A stretch of 49,549 bases of DNA from Burkholderiales bacterium RIFCSPLOWO2_12_FULL_65_40 (GTDB lineage Bacteria; Pseudomonadota; Gammaproteobacteria; Burkholderiales; Burkholderiaceae_C), in assembly GCA_001770955.1 (NCBI GenBank), contig MESL01000002.1, positions 1 through 49,549 on the forward strand. The letters are read 5' to 3'. The position numbers were made by a program, and so were the translations under genes. Under the pieces are notes generated by a model, which saw nothing but the letters and a program-made list of their open reading frames with translations, ran no database searches and was not told the DNA's origin. Positions 21,016-29,901 of the stretch are shown here, piece by piece; position 1 is the stretch's first letter, and each line of letters starts with the position of its first letter.

Positions 21016-22095
<1,080 letters not shown>

Positions 22096-22284
22096 TGCTC
22101 CACCTTTCTTGCGGGCGACACCCGCCTGCCACTGCTGCAGCGGCCGCGCGCCGATTTTCGTATCTTTTCATTTTTGTTCTTTTTTGTTCGCAATGTATCA
22201 AGGTTAACCCTTAATGCGTTCCTTTTTTTTCGTTTTACATTTCGCCTTACAGTGATTGACACCACAAGCTCCGCTGGAACCCGC
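22096..22284. promoter_or_regulatory. Divergent glpS/glpR control region with phased repeats
   Basis: On the minus strand four consecutive 10-bp units starting GAACA/GAAAA fill 22150-22189. A second pair of TTTCG elements lies at 22228-22232 and 22240-22244, and a near-palindrome around GGTTAACC at 22200-22212. DeoR-type regulators often bind such arrays, so this is the likely GlpR operator and the site of both promoters. The protein-DNA assignment is inference. Confidence 0.55.
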
Positions 22285-23052
22285 GTGAACACGAACCCCC
22301 GACAAATCCTGATCCTCGAAGCCGTGCGTGCCCGCCAGTCGGCCACCGTGGAAGAACTGGCTGAAACCCTGGGCGTGACGCTGCAGACCGTGCGGCGCGA
22401 CGTGCAGCGCCTGTCCGAAAAAGGGCTGCTGATGCGCTTCCATGGCGGCGTGCGCGCCCCCAGCTCCACCGTGGAAAACCTGGCCCACAACCACCGCGAA
22501 TCGCTGCATTCGGAAGGCAAGGCACGGATCGCCCGGGCCGTCGCCCGACAGGTGCCCAACCACTGTTCGTTGATCCTGAATATCGGCACCACCACCGAGG
22601 CCATTGCCAAGGCGCTGCTGCACCACCAGGGCCTGCGCGTCATCACCAACAACCTCAATGTGGCGGCCATCCTGTGCGGCAACCCGGACTGCGAGGTCAT
22701 CGTGGTCGGTGGCGTGGTGCGCTCGCGCGACCGGGGCATCGTGGGCGAAGCGGCGGTGGACTTCATCCGCCAGTTCCGGGTGGACATCGCCATCATCGGC
22801 ATCTCGGGCATCGAGGCCGATGGCTCGCTGCGCGATTTCGACTACCGCGAGGTGAAGGTGGCCCAGACCATCGTGGAGCACGCACGTGAAGTCTGGCTGG
22901 CGGCCGACCACAGCAAATTCAACCGCCCAGCCATGGTGCAACTGGCCACACTCGACCAGATCGACCGGCTGTTCACCGACGAAATGCCACCCGAGCCTTT
23001 CCCGGCCCTGCTGGAGAACGCCGACGTGCAGTTGGTGGTGGCGACAGACTGA
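22285..23052 (+). CDS. glpR: DeoR-family glycerol-3-phosphate regulon repressor
   Basis: A 255-residue product from a GTG start, giving [20 protein letters not shown]; another in-frame GTG lies at 22252. The N-terminal winged helix contains [19 protein letters not shown] and the C-terminal DeoR sensor domain has [24 protein letters not shown] and [16 protein letters not shown], all close to E. coli GlpR as I recall it. It most likely represses the transporter operon and glpK until glycerol-3-phosphate accumulates. glpK starts 22 bp downstream. Confidence 0.92.
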   Translation: MNTNPRQILILEAVRARQSATVEELAETLGVTLQTVRRDVQRLSEKGLLMRFHGGVRAPSSTVENLAHNHRESLHSEGKARIARAVARQVPNHCSLILNIGTTTEAIAKALLHHQGLRVITNNLNVAAILCGNPDCEVIVVGGVVRSRDRGIVGEAAVDFIRQFRVDIAIIGISGIEADGSLRDFDYREVKVAQTIVEHAREVWLAADHSKFNRPAMVQLATLDQIDRLFTDEMPPEPFPALLENADVQLVVATD

Positions 23053-23074
23053 CCTCCTCTTTCGACCCATTCCC

Positions 23075-24568
23075 ATGACTTACCTGCTTGCACTCGACCA
23101 GGGCACCTCCAGCTCGCGCAGCATCGTGTTTGACGAACGGGGCCACATCGTGGCCCAGGCCCAGCGCGAACTGCCGCAGATCTATCCCCGGCCCGGCTGG
23201 GTGGAGCACGACCCGATGGAGATCTGGCGCACGCAGCTCGCCACGGCGCGCGAAGCGCTGGCCCAGGCGGGCATCGCGGCGGGCAGCGTGCGCGCCGTCG
23301 GCATCACGAACCAGCGCGAGACCACGGTGCTGTGGAACCGCCAGACCGGCCAGCCCGTGCACCACGCCATCGTCTGGCAGGACCGCCGCGCCGAACCCGC
23401 CTGCGCCCTGCTGCGCGAGCAGGGGCACGCCGACACCATCCAGGCCAAGACCGGGCTGCTGATCGATGCCTATTTTTCAGGCACCAAGCTGCAGTGGCTG
23501 CTGGACCATGTGCCCGGCGCGCGCGATGCGGCCGAACGCGGCGAGCTGGCCTTCGGCACCGTGGACAGCTGGCTCATCTGGCAGCTCACCCACGGCCAGG
23601 TGCATGTGACGGACGTCAGCAACGCCTCGCGCACCATGCTCTTCAACGTGCGCACCAACCAATGGGACGATGAACTGCTCGCACTCTTGCGCATCCCCAA
23701 GGCACTCCTGCCCGAGGTGCTGCCGTCGAGCAGCCATTTCGGCGACATCGCGGCCGACCTGCTGGGCCACCCCATCCGCATCGGCGGCGTGGCCGGCGAC
23801 CAGCAGAGCGCGCTGTTCGGCCAGGCGTGCTTCAGCGCAGGTATGGCCAAGAACACCTATGGCACGGGCTGCTTCATGCTCATGCACACCGGCCAGAACT
23901 TCCAGACCTCGCGCAACGGCCTGCTCACCACGAGCGCAGCACAAGCTGGGAAACAGCCCGAATTCGCGCTGGAGGGCAGCGTGTTCGTCGGCGGCGCCGT
24001 GGTGCAGTGGCTGCGCGACGGGCTGCGCGCCATCTCCACGAGTAGCGAGGTCGAATCATTGGCACTCTCGGTGCCCGACTCGGGCGGTGTGATGATGGTG
24101 CCCGCCTTCACCGGCCTGGGCGCGCCCTACTGGAAGCCCGACGCACGCGGCACCATCACGGGCCTCACGCGCGGCACCACGCTGGCGCACATCGCGCGCG
24201 CCGCCCTCGAAAGCATCGCCTACCAGAGCGCCGCATTGCTGCTGGCCATGAGCCGCGACGCCGTGGCCGCGGGCGGCCAGCCAGTGAGCGAGCTGCGCGT
24301 GGACGGCGGCGCCTGCATCAACGACCTGCTGATGCAGTTCCAGGCCGACCTGCTGGGCATCCCCGTGGTGCGCCCGGCCGTCATCGAAACCACGGCGCTG
24401 GGCGCCGCCTACCTCGCCGGCCTGTCGTGCGGCGTGTACGGCAGCACCGACGAGCTTTCTCGCCTGTGGCGCGCCGAGCGCCGCTTCGTGCCCACCCTGC
24501 CCGCCGCCCGCGCGCAAGAGCTGATGGCCCGCTGGGAGCATGCGGTACGCCAGACAACACTGGACTAG
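23075..24568 (+). CDS. glpK: Glycerol kinase
   Basis: A 497-residue FGGY-family kinase that phosphorylates glycerol to sn-glycerol-3-phosphate with ATP. The start [20 protein letters not shown] carries the phosphate-1 loop. Other hallmarks are [39 protein letters not shown] and the C-terminal [17 protein letters not shown] adenosine-binding segment. The length matches the family. It is cotranscribed with glpR and functions between the ABC importer and GlpD. Confidence 0.97.
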   Translation: MTYLLALDQGTSSSRSIVFDERGHIVAQAQRELPQIYPRPGWVEHDPMEIWRTQLATAREALAQAGIAAGSVRAVGITNQRETTVLWNRQTGQPVHHAIVWQDRRAEPACALLREQGHADTIQAKTGLLIDAYFSGTKLQWLLDHVPGARDAAERGELAFGTVDSWLIWQLTHGQVHVTDVSNASRTMLFNVRTNQWDDELLALLRIPKALLPEVLPSSSHFGDIAADLLGHPIRIGGVAGDQQSALFGQACFSAGMAKNTYGTGCFMLMHTGQNFQTSRNGLLTTSAAQAGKQPEFALEGSVFVGGAVVQWLRDGLRAISTSSEVESLALSVPDSGGVMMVPAFTGLGAPYWKPDARGTITGLTRGTTLAHIARAALESIAYQSAALLLAMSRDAVAAGGQPVSELRVDGGACINDLLMQFQADLLGIPVVRPAVIETTALGAAYLAGLSCGVYGSTDELSRLWRAERRFVPTLPAARAQELMARWEHAVRQTTLD

Positions 24569-24637
24569 CCGACCGGTGCAGGCCGGCCCGTTGGCGCTAC
24601 CATCGTGGCCCCTGTCGTTGCACCTTCACACTGCACC

Positions 24638-25474
24638 ATGAGCCCTACCACCGCCTCCTCCCCGCTCCCCGTGATCGCCTTCATCGGCGGCGGCAACATG
24701 GCCAGCGCCATCATTGGCGGGCTGATCCGCCAGGGCCACCCGGCCGGCCAGATCGAGGTGGTGGAGCCCTGGGACGAGGCTCGCGCGGCACTGCGCAAGA
24801 GCTTTGCCATCGAGGCCCTGCCCGCCCCCGGCCCCCAGCTGGCGCGCGCCGGCATCGTGGTCTGGGCCGTCAAGCCGCAGACCTTCAAGGATGCCGCCGC
24901 GCAGGCGCGCGAGCACACCCAGGGGGCCTTGCACCTGAGTGTGGCCGCCGGCATCCGCTCCGACAGCATCGCCCAGTGGCTGGGCAGCGAATGCATCGTG
25001 CGCACCATGCCCAACACGCCCGCGCTGGTGGGCAAGGGCATGAGCGCGCTGTACGCGCGCCCGGGCGTGAGCAATGCGCAGTGCCAGAGCGTGGAGGCCA
25101 TCATGGCCACCACGGGCGAATTTTTGTGGGTGGAGAGCGAAAAGCAGCTCGACGCCGTGACCGCCCTCTCGGGTTCGGGCCCGGCCTATGTCTTCTACTT
25201 CCTGGAGGCCATGACGCGCGCTGGTGTCGGCATGGGCCTGACCGAGCCGCAGGCGCACCAGCTGGCCGTGGGCACGTTTGTGGGTGCGTCGGAGCTGGCC
25301 CGCCGCTCCGACGAGCCCCCGGCCTTGCTGCGCCAGCGCGTCACGTCCAAGGGCGGCACGACCTACGCAGCCTTGCAGTCCATGGAGGCAGCGGGCGTGG
25401 GCGCCAGCTTTGAGGCCGCCATGCGGGCCGCAGAGCAGCGTGCCCATGAGCTAGGCGACGAGTTTGGTTCTTGA
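24638..25474 (+). CDS. proC: Pyrroline-5-carboxylate reductase
   Basis: Catalyses the last step of proline synthesis, NAD(P)H-dependent reduction of pyrroline-5-carboxylate. The 278-residue product begins with a short tail and the nucleotide-binding IAFIGGGNMASAIIGGL. Later hallmarks are VRTMPNTPALVGKGMSALYA, TALSGSGPAYVFYFLEAM and QRVTSKGGTT near the end. A GTG at 24605 would extend it by 11 unlikely residues. The gene is convergent with ubiA across a hairpin-forming repeat. Confidence 0.96.
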   Translation: MSPTTASSPLPVIAFIGGGNMASAIIGGLIRQGHPAGQIEVVEPWDEARAALRKSFAIEALPAPGPQLARAGIVVWAVKPQTFKDAAAQAREHTQGALHLSVAAGIRSDSIAQWLGSECIVRTMPNTPALVGKGMSALYARPGVSNAQCQSVEAIMATTGEFLWVESEKQLDAVTALSGSGPAYVFYFLEAMTRAGVGMGLTEPQAHQLAVGTFVGASELARRSDEPPALLRQRVTSKGGTTYAALQSMEAAGVGASFEAAMRAAEQRAHELGDEFGS

Positions 25475-25478
25475 AGTG

Positions 25479-25525
25479 TTTTTGGCCTCTAGCGCTTATC
25501 CAGAAAGCGCTAACAGCTATTAATT
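25479..25525. repeat. Short dispersed repeat, copy A (hairpin between proC and ubiA)
   Basis: A stem AGCGCTT (25491-25497) and AAGCGCT (25505-25511) lies inside a block reading ggcctctagc...agctat that recurs at 38547-38600 and 39324-39376. It sits between convergent genes and may serve as a bidirectional terminator. Confidence 0.65.
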
Positions 25526-25534
25526 TGGAAGCAA

Positions 25535-26404
25535 TCAGCGCAGGGCGTAGCTGCCCGCAATGCCCAGGAACACGGTGAACCCGATCCAATGATTCTCGCG
25601 GAACGCGCGAAAGCACCCCTCGCGCGTGCGTCCCCGGATCAGGTGCCAGTGCCAGGCCACCTGTACCAGCACGGCGGCAAGCGCTATGTAAAAAAGAGCG
25701 CCTAACGCAAGTGGGACGAGGGCTACAGCCCAAAAAAGCACAAAACCCAGGTAGAACGCCACGATGGCCACCACATCAAAGCGCCCGAGCGTGATGGCCG
25801 AGGTCTTCATGCCGATCTTCAGGTCGTCGTCGCGGTCCACCATGGCGTATTCGGTGTCGTAGGCCAGCACCCACAGCAGGTTGCCCAGGACCAGCCACAG
25901 CGCCAGCCATGGCACCTCGCCCTGCACGGCGGTGAACGCCATGGGGATGCCCATGCTGAAGGCCACGCCCAGCACGGCCTGCGGCATGGAAAAGAAACGC
26001 TTGGTGAAGGGGTAGAGGATGGTCACCGCCAGCGCCGGCAGCGACCAGGCCACGGTGGGCGTGTTGGTGGTGAGCACCAGCGCAAAGGCCACCAGCGCCA
26101 GCGCCGCGCCCACACCCAGCGCCTCGCGCACCGACACCGCGCCGCTGGTGATGGGGCGCTGCGCCGTGCGCTTGACGTGGCGGTCGAAGTCGCGGTCGGC
26201 CACATCGTTCACGCAGCAGCCCGCGCTGCGCATCAGGATGGTGCCCAGCGTGAACACTGCCAACAGGTGCCAGCCCGGGAATCCCCCCGCCGCGATCCAC
26301 AGCGCGCTGAGCGTGGGCCACAGCAGCAGCAGCCAGCCGGCGGGGCGGTTCCAGCGGATCAGGTCAAGGTACAGGGAAAGGCGGCTGCGGTGCGGGGATG
26401 ACAT
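25535..26404 (-). CDS. ubiA: 4-hydroxybenzoate polyprenyltransferase
   Basis: Attaches the polyprenyl chain to 4-hydroxybenzoate in ubiquinone synthesis at the inner membrane. The 289-residue protein is hydrophobic throughout (about eight to nine membrane helices) and has both aspartate-rich prenyl-diphosphate motifs, NDVADRDFD (66-74) and [12 protein letters not shown] (183-194). Its beginning, [20 protein letters not shown], is typical of UbiA. It is on the same strand as, and downstream of, the CYTH-CHAD gene. Confidence 0.95.
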   Translation of the reverse strand: MSSPHRSRLSLYLDLIRWNRPAGWLLLLWPTLSALWIAAGGFPGWHLLAVFTLGTILMRSAGCCVNDVADRDFDRHVKRTAQRPITSGAVSVREALGVGAALALVAFALVLTTNTPTVAWSLPALAVTILYPFTKRFFSMPQAVLGVAFSMGIPMAFTAVQGEVPWLALWLVLGNLLWVLAYDTEYAMVDRDDDLKIGMKTSAITLGRFDVVAIVAFYLGFVLFWAVALVPLALGALFYIALAAVLVQVAWHWHLIRGRTREGCFRAFRENHWIGFTVFLGIAGSYALR

Positions 26405-26455
26405 GCGGACAGGAAAAGGACGTTGGGTGGGCGGCGCCGGACGGCGCGACCCGGT

Positions 26456-27967
26456 TTATACGCCATCGTCCGGCACCGCCGGCGGCTCCAGGCCCGCCGC
26501 CACACCGCGCAGAAAGGCCAGCACCTCGGGCGGCGCCTCCAGGCGCGCGGCCAGCACGCCCGCCTGCACCGTGTCGCGCAGCGCCCCCACATCGGCCTGC
26601 TGCTGGCTGGCGCGCTCGTGCCAGCGCCCGGCGCGTTCGGGCAGCAGCGGGCGCAGTGCCTCGATGTTGTAGCGCAGGCGCTTGGCCAGCAGGCGCGCCC
26701 GGTGCTGGCCGGCAGCGTCCACGGCATCCCGGCGGGCCTTCTTCCAGCGCAAGCGCAGCCGTGCCACGCGCTCGCGTGCCCAGCGGCGCGCAGGCACAGC
26801 GGGCACCTGCGGCGCGGCGCCGAGCGCCTCCAGCCAGTGCGTGATGCCCAGCAGGGCCTGGCCCGTGAGCGGCTCCTGCAGCGCCAGGCGCACCGCCTTG
26901 CGCTGCAGCGTGGCGGCGGCGCGGAAGGATTGCTCCACAGCCGCCCAGGTGAGCGCCCGCCGGGCGTCGCCCGCGACATACGCGGGTTGCAGCGTCGGCA
27001 GCGTCTGGGTGCAGGCGACATCCAGGTCGCGCAGTTCGCCCAGCAGGTCCAACAGCGGCTGCAGCCCCGGCCAAGCGGGCGGCGGCACGGCCAGCCCGGG
27101 GCCCAGCAGGCGCAGTGCAGAACGAAAACGGCGCCAGCCCACACGCGCCTGGTGCACCAGTTCGGGGTGGTCCGCCCCCAGCAGCGCATGCAGGTTGGCC
27201 GTGAACTGGTCGAACATTTCCGACAGCAACGGTACGGCCAGCGCCTGCAGGCTGGCACGGCGCGGGGGCACGGGCGGGCGGGCGCGCTGCGGAGCATCGA
27301 GCACGCCCTGAGCCAGGGCAAAGCCGCGCTGGGCCTTGCTGGCCGACAGGGGCAACACGGCCACGCGGCGGGCGATTTGCCCTGCCAGACGGAACAAGGC
27401 CTCGGGCGGCCCCGAGAGCAGTTCGAGTTCCAGCTCGCACACCGGGGCGGTGCGCCCATCGGCCACGATCTGGCCCACATCCAGCGCCACCTCGATGGCG
27501 GTGCCGCCGCGCAGCCGCACGGTCCAGCGGGTGCGCTCGAAATCGGTGGAAAAGCAGGGTTTCAGGGCCGCAAACAGCGTCCCGTCCGGGTCCAGCCGCC
27601 GCCAGGGCGGCGCCTCGCGCAGGGCGTCCTGCTGCAATGCGGGCCCGTCCACAGGCACCTCCCACTCGCCGCGCCGGCTCAGCGCCGAAAGGCCGGCATC
27701 GGCCGTCTTGAGGGTTTGCAGCCACTGGGATGGACCGGCACCGTCCAGGCGCCGGATGCGCAGCGCCGCGCGCTGGCGCCGCAGGGCCTGGTCGGAGGTG
27801 TCGTAGTAGAGGTTGTGCACCTGCTGGTGCACGGGCCGGTGCCGCGCCAGCGCGGGCACGGCGGACAGGCGCCGCAGCAGCGGCCCGGCGCTACCCGCCG
27901 GGAGTGCCAGCTTGATCTCGATTTCTGCGCCCTGGCCCGGCGCGGCGGCATCGGTGCTGGTGCTCAT
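26456..27967 (-). CDS. CYTH and CHAD domain protein (putative inorganic triphosphatase)
   Basis: A 503-residue two-domain protein. The N-terminal CYTH domain (about 13-215) opens with EIEIKL (E15, E17, K19), the ExExK signature that binds triphosphate through metals, and continues with YYDTSDQALRRQRAALRIRR. The C-terminal CHAD domain (about 230-500) is alpha-helical and rich in His and Arg (ELVHQARVGWRRFRSALRLL, HRARLLAKRLRYNIEAL), a fold known to bind polyphosphate. Members hydrolyse inorganic triphosphate or act in polyphosphate metabolism. It ends 51 bp before ubiA and starts 16 bp from the end of dps. Confidence 0.88.
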   Translation of the reverse strand: MSTSTDAAAPGQGAEIEIKLALPAGSAGPLLRRLSAVPALARHRPVHQQVHNLYYDTSDQALRRQRAALRIRRLDGAGPSQWLQTLKTADAGLSALSRRGEWEVPVDGPALQQDALREAPPWRRLDPDGTLFAALKPCFSTDFERTRWTVRLRGGTAIEVALDVGQIVADGRTAPVCELELELLSGPPEALFRLAGQIARRVAVLPLSASKAQRGFALAQGVLDAPQRARPPVPPRRASLQALAVPLLSEMFDQFTANLHALLGADHPELVHQARVGWRRFRSALRLLGPGLAVPPPAWPGLQPLLDLLGELRDLDVACTQTLPTLQPAYVAGDARRALTWAAVEQSFRAAATLQRKAVRLALQEPLTGQALLGITHWLEALGAAPQVPAVPARRWARERVARLRLRWKKARRDAVDAAGQHRARLLAKRLRYNIEALRPLLPERAGRWHERASQQQADVGALRDTVQAGVLAARLEAPPEVLAFLRGVAAGLEPPAVPDDGV

Positions 27968-27983
27968 GCGGTGCCCGCAGCGA

Positions 27984-28484
27984 TCACTCTTCGAGCAGCG
28001 AACGCAGCATCCAGGCGGTCTGCTCGTGCACCGTCAGGCGCTGGGTCAGCAGGTCGGCCGTGGGTTCGTCGCTGGCCTTGTCCACCACCGCGAACAGGCT
28101 GCGCGCAGTGCGCGCCACGGCCTCATGGCCCTCGACGAGGATGCGCACCATGTCCATCGCCTTGGGTGGCTTGGCCGGCGCATCGGGCACGCTGGCGAGC
28201 TTGCCGAATTCGGCATACGAGCCCGGCGCCACATGGCCCAGCGAGCGGATGCGCTCGGCAATCGGGTCCACGGCGTTCCACAATTCGGTGTACTGCGCCA
28301 TGAACATGGCGTGCAGCGAGTTGAACATCGGCCCCGTCACGTTCCAGTGGAAGTTGTGCGTGGTCAGGTACAGCGTGTAGGTGTCGGCCAGCAGGCGCGC
28401 GAGGCCCTGGGCAATGGCCGCGCGGTCTTTGTCGCTGATGCCGATGTGGATGCTGGGCGCAGTGGTCTTGGAGGCTTTGGCCAT
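27984..28484 (-). CDS. dps: DNA-binding ferritin-like protein Dps
   Basis: A 166-residue Dps that forms dodecamers, oxidises and stores iron with H2O2 and protects DNA. The ferroxidase signature is [20 protein letters not shown] with downstream [11 protein letters not shown]. The short N-terminal tail with lysines (MAKASKTT) could help DNA binding. AGGAGA 6 bases before the ATG fixes the start; the frame is open upstream only because of GC-rich repeats. It lies downstream of oxyR, in keeping with OxyR control of dps in other bacteria. Confidence 0.95.
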   Translation of the reverse strand: MAKASKTTAPSIHIGISDKDRAAIAQGLARLLADTYTLYLTTHNFHWNVTGPMFNSLHAMFMAQYTELWNAVDPIAERIRSLGHVAPGSYAEFGKLASVPDAPAKPPKAMDMVRILVEGHEAVARTARSLFAVVDKASDEPTADLLTQRLTVHEQTAWMLRSLLEE

Positions 28485-28505
28485 GGTCTTCTCCTGGGAA
28501 ATGGG

Positions 28506-28536
28506 AATACAAGATGTCTGCCACGCAGACATGCAA
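28506..28536 (-). promoter_or_regulatory. Candidate dps promoter with internal palindrome
   Basis: A perfect inverted repeat ATGTCTGC (28514-28521) and GCAGACAT (28525-28532) with a 3-bp spacer lies 29 bp upstream of the dps start. On the minus strand it falls between a possible -35 TTGCAT (28536-28531) and -10 TTGTAT (28512-28507). It looks like an operator, but the protein that binds it is unknown. Confidence 0.5.
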
Positions 28537-28629
28537 ACACTGTAGCGCAGGCACCATGCATCCAGTGCCAAAAACCCTGCGCCGGGAGCCGACCCTTCAG
28601 CTGTCCATTCTGCGAACGCGGCACCCGCA

Positions 28630-28737
28630 ACCCATGAAACCGGCGCGCCCCTGGCCAAGGCCGCCGTGCAAGGGCCGCCCGCGACGCATGAAACTGGCGC
28701 GCCCCAAGCCAGGGCTCCCGTGCAAGAGCCGCCCCGC
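28630..28737. repeat. Tandem duplication, two units of 54 bp
   Basis: Unit 1 (28630-28683) and unit 2 (28684-28737) share atgaaac/tggcgcgccc...gtgcaag.gccgcccc with several substitutions. It lies between dps and oxyR and partly overlaps the dispersed GC-rich repeat that follows. Confidence 0.7.
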
Positions 28738-28820
28738 CGCGCTGGGAGCGTCCCCCTGCCCGCAGCGCGCAGCGCTGCGAGAGCGGGGGGAAGGCGCTGG
28801 AGGCGACTCAGGGGGTGTTT
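28720..28820 (+). repeat. GC-rich dispersed repeat, copy 1
   Basis: About 100 bp reading gccgccccgccgcgctggg then gcgtccccct and ending cagggggtgttt. A closely similar copy lies in the opposite orientation at 47327-47421. It contains GC-rich self-complementary segments and sits just after the oxyR stop codon. Confidence 0.75.
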
Positions 28821-28824
28821 CATC

Positions 28825-29790
28825 TCAAGACAGGCGCATGACGCCCGGCAGCTCGCAGGCGTAGATGGCGTTGCGCAGCGCTGCAATGGCCTCATAGCGC
28901 GTGAAGCTGCGGCGCCAGGCCAGCACCACGCGGCGCATGGGCGGCGCGCTGCCATCGGTTTCCTGGATGGGCAGGTAGCGGATGTGCGGCTGGTCCGTCT
29001 TGCGCCGGCGCGCCGATACCGTGAGCGCCTCGCGTGGCACGGCCAGGCGCGGCACCAGGGTCACCCCCATGCCTGCGGCCACCATGTGCTTGATGGTCTC
29101 CAGCGAAGAACCCTCGAAAGTCTTGCGAATGCCCTCGGCGTTGCTGGCAAAGCGCGCGAACTCGGGGCAAACCTCCAGCACATGGTCGCGAAAGCAGTGG
29201 CCCGCCCCCAGCAGCAGCATGTTCTCGCTTTTGAGTTCTGCGGCCGACACCGACTTCTGCGATGCCAGCGGATGGTGACTGGGCAGGGCCGCCATGAAAG
29301 GCTCGTCGTACAGCGGGGCCATCGCCAGCCCGGTGTCGGGAAAGGGCTCGGCCAGGATGGCGCAGTCGATCTCTCCCGTGCGCAGCATCTCCAGCAGCTT
29401 GACGGTGAAGTTCTCCTGCAGCATCAGCGGCATCTGCGGCGTGTTGCGGATGGAATTGCGCACGAGGTCGGGCAGCAGATAGGGGCCGATGGTGTAGATC
29501 ACGCCCAGCGTCAGGGCACCGGCCAGCGGGTCCTTGCCGCGCTTGGCGATTTCCTTGATGGCGGCGGCCTGCTCCAGCACGCTTTGCGCCTGGCGCACGA
29601 TCTCTTCGCCCAGTGGCGTGACGCTGACCTCGCTCGCGCTGCGTTCGAACAGCTTGACATCGAGTTCTTCTTCCAGCTTCTTGACGGCCACCGACAGCGT
29701 GGGCTGCGACACGTAGCAGGCATCGGCTGCGCGGCCAAAATGCTTTTCGCGCGCCACGGCCACGATGTATTTGAGTTCGGTAAGGGTCAT
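28825..29790 (-). CDS. oxyR: Hydrogen-peroxide sensor and transcription regulator OxyR
   Basis: A 321-residue LysR-family regulator. The winged-helix domain starts [20 protein letters not shown] and contains [20 protein letters not shown]. The redox pair C199 and C208 ([17 protein letters not shown]) falls at the same numbering as in E. coli OxyR, which forms a disulfide on H2O2 exposure. The start was chosen at the family position; the frame is open 14 codons further. It is upstream of dps on the same strand and divergent from the GGDEF/EAL gene. It probably activates dps; binding sites were not identified with confidence. Confidence 0.95.
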   Translation of the reverse strand: MTLTELKYIVAVAREKHFGRAADACYVSQPTLSVAVKKLEEELDVKLFERSASEVSVTPLGEEIVRQAQSVLEQAAAIKEIAKRGKDPLAGALTLGVIYTIGPYLLPDLVRNSIRNTPQMPLMLQENFTVKLLEMLRTGEIDCAILAEPFPDTGLAMAPLYDEPFMAALPSHHPLASQKSVSAAELKSENMLLLGAGHCFRDHVLEVCPEFARFASNAEGIRKTFEGSSLETIKHMVAAGMGVTLVPRLAVPREALTVSARRRKTDQPHIRYLPIQETDGSAPPMRRVVLAWRRSFTRYEAIAALRNAIYACELPGVMRLS

Positions 29791-29901
29791 GAGGATGGCA
29801 GTGTAAGCACCCGGGCAGCGCGCCGCCACCAAGGCACCAGCATGTCCCTATGGCACACCCCCTGTGCAGCGGACGTGCGCGCATCTTATGATGCACAGAC
29901 C

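Noticed and set aside
26364..27725. A 453-codon minus-strand frame overlapping the CYTH-CHAD gene in another phase
   Set aside because: Low-complexity Ala/Arg/Gly product without family features; the overlapping frame carries the CYTH and CHAD motifs.
27984..28955. A 323-codon version of dps with a long N-terminal extension
   Set aside because: The extension is translated repeat sequence. AGGAGA before 28484 and the family length fix the real start.
28666..29901. Upstream extension of the GGDEF/EAL frame through oxyR antisense
   Set aside because: It runs across oxyR and a repeat; the transmembrane start is at 29902 (or 29842).
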